Shown here: positions 7,831-15,337 of the stretch, piece after piece
Position numbering within the stretch: the stretch's first letter is position 1
Layout of the letters: every line of letters begins with the position of its first letter
DNA from: a bacterium
Lineage (GTDB): Bacteria > Spirochaetota > UBA4802 > UBA5550
Assembly (NCBI GenBank): GCA_024224995.1
Contig: JAAENB010000110.1
Location: 1 to 22,259 of the forward strand
Direction: 5' to 3'
DNA length: 22,259 nt
The notes under the pieces: model-generated
Database searches by the model: none
What the model saw: the letters and a program-made list of their open reading frames with translations, nothing else
Told to the model about the DNA's origin: nothing
Translations under genes and position numbers: made by a program

Positions 7831-10218
7831 CTAATAGAGATAGTTGACCTTTACGCCCACTGAAACCGGTTCTTCTATATATTGAATTTCCGGTAACCCG
7901 TCACTTGCTCCCGTATCACTGAAATATCTTTTAAAGCCCAGAAGGTTTAATCCATAAACTGATACAGTAAGATTCCCGGGTGTGACCGGGGTCTTCCATG
8001 ATATGGCCACATTCAATTTGGCCTGCATTTCACCATAACCATTTTTCTCTTGCTCAGCAATCGCGTTGATGATGGTGGTATAATTGGCATGTGACTGCAA
8101 ACCCGCTTTTTCATACGCCTCTTTATACATTTGCATAGTGTCTGTGTAATAATCATATCCCCAGAACAGCTGTATATTCGAATGCAGGATTATATCAAAT
8201 GGAAGGGTAATGTCAATATAGAACTTTGAAATATTCTCAGACATGTTTCCCAGGGCATCTGAGTCACTAACCAGGGTAATATCAGTGCCGTCTACATCAA
8301 CCACCCTGTTTAAGCCATCCAGGGTAAGACCGCTTTCCTGTGATTCATCTTCAGGAGTAAAATCCAGGAGCTTGACAAATGTGTGATTGATCCCGGCAAA
8401 AATAGTCCTGGTCTTATAGGTAATTTCCGCCTCTGCCCCGATCATTTTCAGATTGCCGATTTTTACTATTGATTCAACCGGGGGAGGAACAAATGTGATA
8501 ACATCCTGGTCATTGTGAAAAATGCCCAGGTCAACCCTGAAGTCATTGAAATAGAGCCCGGTATACATGACCTCGTACCCTGTTAGTTTTTCTTTCAAAG
8601 GAGTATTGCCGTCTTCGTGCAGTAAAAATGAATACTTATGACCGGTTAATCTTTCAGACCGCTGCCATATAAGCTTTACATAGTGATTCTTATAAACTTC
8701 CGAAACCATTGCAATACGGGGTGACATATTCAGATCATCAAACCATTTATTATAGTCAATTCTGGCTGAGGCGAGGAGCATACAGAACTTGTGGAAATCA
8801 AAATTTGCCTCAGCGAACCCGGAATAAGTCAGCAATTCAAAGCCGTCACCATATACCGAAGCAGCCGTTGTTGTTCCATCATCCATTGTGGCATTGTACA
8901 TGGGGAATATCATCAGGCCGTGTTCTGCACTGTCTCCTTTAAACCCATACAATTCAGTGCCTGATATAATCTCATACGTGACTTTGCCTCCAATTGCCGC
9001 CTTTATATTCCTGAGAAAAGCCATATCAAAATCTTTTTTGTAATTTGCCAGTATTTTAAGGGATATATCCTGTTCTTTGAAATTGTCCTTTACATTTCCA
9101 CTGGCAGGATCACCGATTACCATGGGATCCTCATTGATGTCTTTTGCCGAATTGTTGATAGCCGGTGAGAAATAAAATAATGAATCATACGAAAGGATTT
9201 CCCGGGTACTGAAATTTTTATTAATATCCTGTTTTCCTTCATAGGTAACAGCAAAATCATGTATTTCATTATAATTAGCGGGATAGATCCCATCTTTGAC
9301 CTCTCCCAGAGCATGCCCCCCCTCAAGGTAAGAAATTTTAGTGAAAGTCGTATAGCGGCCCCATATGCGCCCCAGGTCTTTATATGAAACATCAAAGTGA
9401 GCCTTGACCTGGGGTTTGTTAAAGGAGTCATTATAATAGGCGCTAACACCGGCATCGGTCGTTATAGCGGTATCTTCAATGTAGCCCATTTCCGAAGGTG
9501 CAGAGGCTCCGAAGGAGCCGTAATTTGTAGGATCTTTATAGCCCCATGTATTGAACACGCCGGCATAGAGGTACATGTCCAGGTCGTCGCCGTTATACCC
9601 GCCCTCAGCATAGCCCCCGATGGACCTGTACATGGCATCATAGCGTGTGCCGCCGCCGAAATGAAGCCCCTCTCTAAAACTTTTTCCGGTTTTGGTTATA
9701 ATATTTATAACCCCGCAAATAGCGCCCGGTCCATAGGTCACGGCCCCCGGTCCGCGGATAATTTCAATCTTTTCAATATCATTCAGGTCAATATTGTTAA
9801 GCTCCAGGATTCCGCCATGAGCGCCTTTTTCATTCATGTTCTTGCTGTTTACAAGAAGCAATGCCTTGTAGTTTTTTTCCGCAATAACACCTCTCATCCC
9901 TATAACCGAATGAAGATGTTCATTAAAAAAGGCCCCGGGCACATATGTTTCAATAAGGTCAGCGATATGACGCTCCGGTGTGACTGCTATCATCTCAGAA
10001 GTGATAACAGTAATTGCTGCGGGTGTCCTTGCCATCTCAAAACCAGTGAGTGAACCGGTTCTGATATTTACCTTGAGCAGTTCCTCAAGGTTCAACTCCC
10101 ATAACTCTTCCAGTGCACCTGTTGTTAACGTTTCCTCAGCCCGGAGATTAAAACATAAAGAAAAGATTATTAATAAAGCCGGGAAATATTTATATTTAAC
10201 TTTGCTGAAGTATTTCAT
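7831..10218 (-). CDS. TonB-dependent outer-membrane receptor
   Basis: The ATG at 10218 is preferred over one at 10233 because AAGGTGG lies just upstream of it and because a promoter at 10247-10275 leaves almost no leader for the upstream ATG. The product is about 795 residues with a signal peptide (MKYFSKVKYKYF...NLRAEE). The leader motif LWELNLEELLKVNIRTGS is followed by a plug: TPAAITVITSEMIAVTPERH, GMRGVIAEKNYKALLLVN and IEKIEIIRGPGAVTYGPGAI, then CGVINIITKTG. The remaining 580 or so residues form the barrel, ending VGVKVNYLY with a terminal aromatic. It should import a metal complex, cofactor or sugar using TonB energy. It is a distant paralogue of the interrupted receptor at 5166-7466, and the two genes converge. 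The substrate cannot be deduced from the sequence. Confidence 0.9.
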   Translation of the reverse strand: MKYFSKVKYKYFPALLIIFSLCFNLRAEETLTTGALEELWELNLEELLKVNIRTGSLTGFEMARTPAAITVITSEMIAVTPERHIADLIETYVPGAFFNEHLHSVIGMRGVIAEKNYKALLLVNSKNMNEKGAHGGILELNNIDLNDIEKIEIIRGPGAVTYGPGAICGVINIITKTGKSFREGLHFGGGTRYDAMYRSIGGYAEGGYNGDDLDMYLYAGVFNTWGYKDPTNYGSFGASAPSEMGYIEDTAITTDAGVSAYYNDSFNKPQVKAHFDVSYKDLGRIWGRYTTFTKISYLEGGHALGEVKDGIYPANYNEIHDFAVTYEGKQDINKNFSTREILSYDSLFYFSPAINNSAKDINEDPMVIGDPASGNVKDNFKEQDISLKILANYKKDFDMAFLRNIKAAIGGKVTYEIISGTELYGFKGDSAEHGLMIFPMYNATMDDGTTTAASVYGDGFELLTYSGFAEANFDFHKFCMLLASARIDYNKWFDDLNMSPRIAMVSEVYKNHYVKLIWQRSERLTGHKYSFLLHEDGNTPLKEKLTGYEVMYTGLYFNDFRVDLGIFHNDQDVITFVPPPVESIVKIGNLKMIGAEAEITYKTRTIFAGINHTFVKLLDFTPEDESQESGLTLDGLNRVVDVDGTDITLVSDSDALGNMSENISKFYIDITLPFDIILHSNIQLFWGYDYYTDTMQMYKEAYEKAGLQSHANYTTIINAIAEQEKNGYGEMQAKLNVAISWKTPVTPGNLTVSVYGLNLLGFKRYFSDTGASDGLPEIQYIEEPVSVGVKVNYLY

Positions 10219-10246
10219 AACCCACCTTCTCATAGTAGATTAAATA

Positions 10247-10275
10247 ATATTAACAGGGCTTAAACAATAAATCAA
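10247..10275 (-). promoter_or_regulatory. Probable promoter of the intact TonB receptor gene
   Basis: On the minus strand, TTGATT (10275-10270) and TAATAT (10252-10247) are 17 bases apart, four matches of six in each element. Transcription from near 10240 leaves a leader of about 22 bases before the ATG at 10218, the same arrangement as at the other TonB receptor gene. Confidence 0.5.
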
Positions 10276-10300
10276 GATTATTATTTAATATCCAGGAACT

Positions 10301-10330
10301 TCCGGTTTTATCGGAAGCTGATCACTCCTT
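10301..10330. repeat. 30-bp exact direct repeat, copy 2
   Basis: Identical to 311-340. It lies between the intact TonB receptor gene and the end of the large exported-protein gene, upstream of the receptor promoter. The embedded stem here is CTTCCG-GTTTTAT-CGGAAG (10299-10317), which could act as a weak hairpin for the upstream gene. Confidence 0.7.
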
Positions 10331-10378
10331 ATTAAAGGTCGCCGGACTTTAAAATTTTTTTTATGATATGGGAGATTC

Positions 10379-12352
10379 TTAGTCCTCCCAGCTCCAATCA
10401 ATGTCATGATCACGCTTCATTTCGTTTTTTATAATTCCAAATTTGTCTCGAACCGCATCCCATGTATAGTTCTTTCTCTCTCCAACATTTGTATGATCAA
10501 TATTCATCTTTCGTATATGTGTTGCTCTATGCATGCAGCGCCTGTAATATCCCGCGTTAGTCGCAAAAATTTTCACATCTGAAGTTGTATTAGATGACGG
10601 ACAAAATGTTCGATGGAGACCATAGGGGGATTTTTTGTCTACTTTCTCCTCCTCGGCGGACTGATATCTAACTGAAACCCTGTCCTCCACAGCTAAAGAA
10701 AGCACCCGGTTTTGCAGGTTTCCTCCGCCTTTCGGATCAAATACAACATATGGATGCGGTAACCTCGAGAAATATACGTGCAATGACTCCCAATACGCCT
10801 CGCGCTCATTTTTTATACTTTTTTTGAAAAACATTTTGAAAATATTTTCCAGGGTAAGATCTATCCCCGTATTTTTTCCTTCATATTTAGCAAAGAATTT
10901 GCCTTTAAATTTATACCTGAGTGTTTTCAGTTCCTTCGGCTTTGTTCCAACAAAATCATCCCGCTTAGCCTGGAAACCGCATGCAGTCTTGCATTGTAAA
11001 CTAATCTTCTTATATTTGGGATTCTCGTTATAAATGGCATACCTGGTAAATCGTATCAGGTCTTCCAGGTCATTCTTTTCTTCTGTGGCCAGCAAAGACA
11101 TCAACGCATAGGTAATCTTGGCTTGATTAGCCTTTACCAGCTGCGGGTAAGAAGATTTTATGCAATCGCTGCTGGCCCTCCGGTTACCCTCTACAACATG
11201 CGAATAATCCTTCCAGGAGAATAACCAGGTAAAATAGAGATACCTGAATAAAGCACGAAATTCAGGACCAAGAGTTTTGTCAATTTTTTTCTTCGCTCCC
11301 TTCTCCACTGTCTCATCCAGCCAGGGTTGATTCAATCTCTCATCAAGGCCGGGAACTTTTTCCCTCAAGCACCTGGTGCATTTCTCCGCCATTCTATCGG
11401 CATAATGCCAGGCTATATCCCAGTAGTTCAGCGCGTCATTTCCGGAAGCCCTTTTTTTGATTTTATCTTCACCGGTTTCCTGTCTAAAGGACAGCGAACC
11501 CAGGTTCCTGAGAGGCATTCCATAGGTCACCTGGAATGACGCCGCGCCGGTACGGTTCCCATAATGCGGGTGAGATTCATTGCTTTGAGTTCCATCTCGC
11601 GGGTCAATGCAGACCTTAGTCGTCAGATGACTCCCATTTTTTTCGTTCAGAAACCATCTATTAGTTGTTTTCTTTCTCATCCTATAAAAACGGTGGTTAT
11701 CGATTACAGTGTCCTGGTCTATGGGTGTCTTCTCTGTAATGTGTGTTTTTATACAGGCATTATAATTTTCGAGTACATCCTCAAGGTCGGCGCACTGGGT
11801 ATATTCTAATTTCTTCAGGGGAAAAGCCTTATTATTTTCCCTCCACTTACTCTTCTTTCCCATTAGAGTAACCTTCTCTCCCTTCTTTTTTGGGATATCT
11901 CTAAATGCGTTTCGCATACATAAATACGCAACAAATTGATCTTCAGCATGAACACCATGATGACTCATGCTCATTGGTCCCGTTACAAGCTCTGGAACAC
12001 ATATCCCTGACTGGCCTGTGTTTGCATTTGGGTCTACCGGGCCGCATTGATCAAGGGCCACTTCCAGGGGCTTGCCTGTTTGAAATGTTTTTTTTCTATT
12101 TTTATCGGAAGTCCCCTCTTTCCCCGTATCCGGTGCAAGTACAATATCATACTTCCCCGGATCATAGGGTATATACTTGTAGTCATTCCCATCTCTCAGA
12201 CTGATAATTCTGACGTCCCACAGTTCCACTTCAAACCCGCTCCTCTGGTAAAGAGCTATCTCAAAAACATCACTTTTTGTATTTTCAGAAATCTTCATGC
12301 CAAGAATCAAGAGGGTCATAAGCATTAGTATTGAAAATATTATTTTTTTCAT
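10379..12352 (-). CDS. Large exported protein of unknown function with 13 cysteines
   Basis: The product has 657 residues and starts MKKIIFSILMLMTLLILGMK, a signal peptide or membrane anchor without a lipobox. I do not recognise the family. Residues 30-75 look like a beta-rich domain ending YIPYDPGKYDIVL; a P-G-K-Y turn is common in carboxypeptidase-regulatory-like sandwiches. Thirteen Cys residues are spread over the chain, including CTRC (325-328) and CKTAC (454-458), so disulfides or metal sites are possible. MSHHGVHAEDQFVAYL (128-143) contains H-A-E, a motif seen in cytidine-deaminase-fold proteins, but no matching P-C-x-x-C follows. The middle (about 305-440) is helical and Trp-rich; the C-terminus is charged (RDHDIDWSWED). 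A weak GAGG lies upstream of the start and a large inverted repeat covers the upstream region. It is likely periplasmic or secreted. Confidence 0.75.
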   Translation of the reverse strand: MKKIIFSILMLMTLLILGMKISENTKSDVFEIALYQRSGFEVELWDVRIISLRDGNDYKYIPYDPGKYDIVLAPDTGKEGTSDKNRKKTFQTGKPLEVALDQCGPVDPNANTGQSGICVPELVTGPMSMSHHGVHAEDQFVAYLCMRNAFRDIPKKKGEKVTLMGKKSKWRENNKAFPLKKLEYTQCADLEDVLENYNACIKTHITEKTPIDQDTVIDNHRFYRMRKKTTNRWFLNEKNGSHLTTKVCIDPRDGTQSNESHPHYGNRTGAASFQVTYGMPLRNLGSLSFRQETGEDKIKKRASGNDALNYWDIAWHYADRMAEKCTRCLREKVPGLDERLNQPWLDETVEKGAKKKIDKTLGPEFRALFRYLYFTWLFSWKDYSHVVEGNRRASSDCIKSSYPQLVKANQAKITYALMSLLATEEKNDLEDLIRFTRYAIYNENPKYKKISLQCKTACGFQAKRDDFVGTKPKELKTLRYKFKGKFFAKYEGKNTGIDLTLENIFKMFFKKSIKNEREAYWESLHVYFSRLPHPYVVFDPKGGGNLQNRVLSLAVEDRVSVRYQSAEEEKVDKKSPYGLHRTFCPSSNTTSDVKIFATNAGYYRRCMHRATHIRKMNIDHTNVGERKNYTWDAVRDKFGIIKNEMKRDHDIDWSWED

Positions 12353-12371
12353 TACAGGCTAACCTCATCAG

Positions 12372-12415
12372 TATAATATTTAACAATGCACGATAGAGCA
12401 TTGTTAAATATTATA
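12372..12415. repeat. 18-bp perfect inverted repeat upstream of the exported-protein gene
   Basis: Arms 12372-12389 and 12398-12415 are exact reverse complements (TATAATATTTAACAATGC) around an 8-base loop. The repeat lies 20 bases upstream of the minus-strand gene starting at 12352, and it contains TATAAT-like elements in both orientations. It may be an operator overlapping a promoter, or a bidirectional terminator between that gene and the fragment at 12501. Confidence 0.65.
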
Positions 12416-12500
12416 AGCGTAAAGCGAAATTATGTCAAGCAATACTTACCTTTATTAAAGAAGGTTTATCTATTCGTTACAATAGCACGCTATATAATGA

Positions 12501-12794
12501 CTATTGAGCGTCACCAAAAGAATCATACCTTGAGAGGAAAATATCTCTTCCGCCCTGGTTGGTATACCCTTCAATATCAGCGCCATAATAACCGGATATA
12601 ATAACACCCCCGGCACTGTCGGTGCTTACGGACATGGCATTATCGACTTCTCCTGTACCCCAGTGCTGGAGCCACTGAATATTTCCGGCAGAATTGTATT
12701 TTGCCAGCAAGCAGTCAAATCCCATGCCGAAACTGTTATATTTGGGCGTGCCCCTCCGCGCCCCTCTCCTCCGAACAATCCTTTTTCTTAACAT
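12501..12794 (-). pseudogene. Truncated SBBP beta-propeller repeat protein
   Basis: About 75 residues match the SBBP beta-propeller repeat known from Leptospira and other bacteria: FDCLLAKYNSAGNIQWLQHW, then DNAMSVSTDSAGGVIISGYY, then GGRDIFLSRYDSFGDAQ, stop. In this family the last motif normally continues ...LQW; here the codon after Gln is TAG, one base from the expected TGG (Trp). No further repeat is found beyond the stop. The start side is also cut: recognisable sequence begins near 12745, and the codons before it come from GC-rich, Arg-rich DNA with no signal peptide. Intact SBBP proteins carry many such units, so this is about one and a half modules left from a larger surface protein gene. 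Confidence 0.65.
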
Positions 12795-13225
12795 CGCTCC
12801 GGGTCGGGCTCCTCCGGGCTCCGCTTCGCTCCGGTCATAAGCCCGGCTAATTTTTCCCCCTCTCTCCTCCCGGCCCCATACCGGTAAAAAAAATTATCCG
12901 TGCTCATGACTAAACCCTCCGCATCCCTCACGCGTTCCACCTGTCCTCTTTCTCCGGCTTAAGAATTTGCACTGGTGCTGCATAAAAGCAAAGGTCAATA
13001 ATCTACGGGTAAGACAGGCTCTGTTTATGAAGAAGAGAGCCCCGGGATAAAATCTTCATGAACAGTCTCATTGAGACAAACGCACAAATTTTAAAAAATT
13101 TTACCCTTTTCTTCTATAAATATGACTTTTTATGAATAATTATCACCCTGCAGCGTTATTTAAAAACAATTCTTTGAATATAAAATTATAAATATAAAGT
13201 GACAATTAATTATAAATTTGATAGA
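12795..13225. other. Non-coding stretch: GC-rich hairpin-rich part, then AT-rich promoter region
   Basis: From 12730 to about 12900 the composition changes to C/G-rich with short self-complementary motifs (GGGCTCCTCCGGGCTCC), unlike the genes on either side. This may be repeat debris. At 13021-13032 and 13054-13065, CTGTTTATGAAG and CTTCATGAACAG form a 12-bp stem (one G-T pair) with a 21-base loop. The last 100 bases are AT-rich and should include the promoter of the PAS-LuxR gene. No gene is seen. Confidence 0.4.
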
Positions 13226-13963
13226 ATGCCGGGTATGAAGAAAAAAGAAAACAAAAAAGAAAACAAAAAAGAGAAAAATATATCAATTACAAACCTTCTT
13301 TCAGGTCTGGGACCCGCGGTTCTTCAAAGCATAAGGGATCCTTTTCATATAATCTCAAATGATTATAAAATAATCTGGATGAACAGGGGAATGGGAAAGA
13401 TCTATAATATCAATCCCGATGATATTATTGGTGAAATATGCTATGAAAAAATTTTTAAAAGAGACACTCCTTGCGGCCATTGTGTTATTGAAGAAGTATT
13501 AAAAACAGGAAGAACCGTAGTTGCGGAAAAATGGAAGGACTTTCCCAATGGGAAACGCAGATATGGAGAGGTCAGGGCATACCCTGTAAGAGATGATGAA
13601 ACTGAAATTTCCGCCATAATAGTAATAACAATAGATATTACCGATAAAAAAGAAGAATCGGAACGGCAGCTATCTTATAATAAAGAGCTTTCTAAAAAGA
13701 TCACAAAGATTAATGGTGATAAAAATATTGATCAAGCTGGTGTTCCCGGTCAGGAAATTCCTGTTATTATTGAAACCCTTACGGATCGTGAAAAAGAGGT
13801 TCTTAAACTTATTTCGGAAGGTTTTACCAATAACCAGATAGCAGATCTCCTTAAAATCAGCCACCATACAGTAAAAAGCCATGTAATTAATATCTTTAAT
13901 AAACTGGGTGTCAATGACAGAACCCAGGCCGCGGTAATTGCCTCACGTAATAAAATTGTATAA
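13226..13963 (+). CDS. PAS-domain LuxR-type transcriptional regulator
   Basis: No strong Shine-Dalgarno decides the start; GTG 13199, ATG 13226 and ATG 13235 are in frame and I use 13226 (245 residues). A Lys/Glu/Asn-rich leader is followed by a PAS domain at about 30-150: DPFHIISNDYKIIWMNRGMG, DIIGEICYEKIF, a TPCGHC cysteine pair, and AIIVITIDITDKKEE at its end. This PAS type often has a C-x-x-C that could bind a metal or sense redox state. A linker leads to a C-terminal LuxR-type helix-turn-helix (about 180-245): LTDREKEVLKLISEGFTNNQ, IADLLKISHHTVKSHVINIF. It probably activates or represses transcription in response to a signal sensed by the PAS domain. The adjacent hydrolase on the same strand is one possible target. 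Confidence 0.88.
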   Translation: MPGMKKKENKKENKKEKNISITNLLSGLGPAVLQSIRDPFHIISNDYKIIWMNRGMGKIYNINPDDIIGEICYEKIFKRDTPCGHCVIEEVLKTGRTVVAEKWKDFPNGKRRYGEVRAYPVRDDETEISAIIVITIDITDKKEESERQLSYNKELSKKITKINGDKNIDQAGVPGQEIPVIIETLTDREKEVLKLISEGFTNNQIADLLKISHHTVKSHVINIFNKLGVNDRTQAAVIASRNKIV

Positions 13964-13975
13964 TTCAGCACCTAT

Positions 13976-13990
13976 CCCCCAGATGGGGGG
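13976..13990 (+). terminator. Short G/C hairpin after the regulator gene
   Basis: CCCCC-AGAT-GGGGGG followed by TTTCAC, 13 bases after the stop. It is compact enough to act as a terminator, but the U-tract is short. It lies between the regulator and the hydrolase gene. Confidence 0.45.
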
Positions 13991-14007
13991 TTTCACTCTC
14001 CGCGAAT

Positions 14008-14029
14008 CATTGTATATTCATTGTATATT
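14008..14029. repeat. Two tandem 11-bp units CATTGTATATT
   Basis: Exact tandem duplication at 14008-14018 and 14019-14029, about 40 bases before the hydrolase start. It could be a pair of binding sites on one face of the helix (11-bp spacing) or a -10-like tandem. Confidence 0.55.
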
Positions 14030-14067
14030 CACAATACCAGATCATGAAAATCAATAGAGGTAATACA

Positions 14068-15006
14068 ATGATAACAACCTTAAGTCTTGTTTCCGCGGCC
14101 ATAATCGTTTTGATATTATTTTTCTCATGGGGATTTGCCAGGATGTGGTGTAAACCATCTAAAAAAAAGATCTCAAAAACACCGGGTCATTATAATTTAT
14201 CATATGAAGATATTAGTTTTACCAGTAATAACAAAAAAATAAACGGGTGGTTTGTTCCGGGAAAAAGAACGGGAAAAGATATGAAAAAAGATATGATAAA
14301 AAATCCCTTGATTATTCTTGTTCATGGCTGGTCAAGCAACGCGTCCGATATGCTTCCATTGGCAAATCATTATTATGATGCCGGGTTTTCTCTTTTGTTG
14401 TATAACGCGAGAGGGCACGGCTCCAGTGAAAATGACGGACCGGTTACTATTAAAAAATTTATTGAAGACCTTACGGCGGGTATTGATTATATTGAACAAA
14501 GAAATGATGTCGATATAAGCAGGCTTGGCGTAGTGGGACATTCCGTTGGAGGTTCTGCCGTAATAAACGCGGTTTCATTTGATAAAAGAATAAAAGCGGC
14601 TGTAAGCTGTTCGGCTTTCGCGGATCCCCATAGACTTATTAAACAGGTGATGAAAAAGATATATATTCCCTCATGGCCATTTGCTAATATTTCAAGCTTT
14701 TTTATAAGCAGGTGGCTTGGCAAAAAGATGGACTATTACGCGCCAGCTAAAAATATAACTAATGTTACGGTTCCTCTTTTATTAACTCATGGAGATAAAG
14801 ATAATTTTATACATATTAGTAATATGTATTCAATATTAGAAAAAGCGGATAGTAATTTAATACATTCACAAGTTATTAATGGCTCCGGTCATAATAGTAT
14901 TCTCAAGGCCTTTACCAGGGAACATAAAGTAATTACGTTTATGCGGGATTGTTTTCCGGACTCGGAAAGAGAGTCTAAAAAAGAGGAGTATATTCTATCC
15001 GCTTAA
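14068..15006 (+). CDS. Membrane-anchored alpha/beta hydrolase
   Basis: The ATG at 14068 is chosen because AGAGG lies 8 bases upstream; an in-frame ATG at 14044 lacks a site. The product has 312 residues. Residues 4-24 form one N-terminal membrane segment, so the enzyme is probably anchored and faces the periplasm. The alpha/beta hydrolase core follows: ILVHGWSSN (about 83-91) carrying the oxyanion-hole region, YNARGHGSSE (112-121), the nucleophile elbow GHSVGG with Ser159, then THGDKD with Asp245 and GSGHNS with His275, a complete Ser-Asp-His triad in the usual order. It resembles the serine aminopeptidase S33 / YqkD-like group of esterases and peptidases. The substrate is unknown. It lies 104 bases downstream of a PAS-LuxR gene on the same strand. 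Confidence 0.87.
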   Translation: MITTLSLVSAAIIVLILFFSWGFARMWCKPSKKKISKTPGHYNLSYEDISFTSNNKKINGWFVPGKRTGKDMKKDMIKNPLIILVHGWSSNASDMLPLANHYYDAGFSLLLYNARGHGSSENDGPVTIKKFIEDLTAGIDYIEQRNDVDISRLGVVGHSVGGSAVINAVSFDKRIKAAVSCSAFADPHRLIKQVMKKIYIPSWPFANISSFFISRWLGKKMDYYAPAKNITNVTVPLLLTHGDKDNFIHISNMYSILEKADSNLIHSQVINGSGHNSILKAFTREHKVITFMRDCFPDSERESKKEEYILSA

Positions 15007-15337
15007 GAGCGCCAGACACCGGGGCTTCGGCTCCGCTCAGACACCGGCAGGGCCGGGGAAAATAGGTCAGAAACTGTTTATATAAATGGATCTGTTTCAG
15101 CATGGGGCTGCCCGGGGTTGAAACCCCGGGCTACATGACTACACCCCTCCGGGGTGTTTCCGGTATGGGGCCGAATCGCCCGCAGGGCATTGGTTGATCA
15201 TTGGTTGATGCTGACCCAGGACAGAATCGCCCCTATAAGCGGGGCGACGTATTGTAGCTCGGGATTTCAACCCCCTGTGACGCTCTGTCAACTGTCAACC
15301 GTCAACTGATCCCCTTTTAACTCCCGGGGCAACGAGA
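15007..15337. repeat. Cluster of hairpins and short tandem repeats between two genes
   Basis: No gene is seen. Perfect hairpins are GCCCGGGGTT/AACCCCGGGC (15110-15119 and 15122-15131), ACACCCC/GGGGTGT (15141-15147 and 15151-15157) and TCGCCCC/GGGGCGA (15227-15233 and 15241-15247). Tandem units are CATTGGTTGAT twice (15188-15209) and a 7-bp GTCAAC(T/C) unit three times (15287-15307). CAGACACCGG appears twice near 15013 and 15038. The composition is much more GC-rich than the genes. This resembles dispersed intergenic repeat families rather than a regulator. Confidence 0.65.
15039..15072 (+). repeat. Inverted-repeat boundary element, left copy
   Basis: Thirty-four bases here match the reverse complement of 21286-21318 with two substitutions and one single-base gap (core GGCAGGGCCGG...AAAATAGGTCAGAA). 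The two copies face each other across about 6.2 kb that holds the secreted protein, the two HHE genes, the broken gene and the GNAT-like gene. Confidence 0.6.

Noticed and set aside
9397..10053. Plus-strand open frame of 218 codons opposite the intact TonB receptor gene
   Set aside because: It lies fully inside the receptor gene, whose plug motifs are clear; it shows no domain or ribosome binding site.
12386..12601. Plus-strand 71-codon frame between the exported protein and the SBBP fragment
   Set aside because: It covers the inverted repeat and the antisense of the SBBP fragment, with no start signal.
15100..15310. Possible CRISPR array in the hairpin cluster
   Set aside because: The repeats are 7-11 bp, of unlike sequence and without regular spacers; no cas gene is present.
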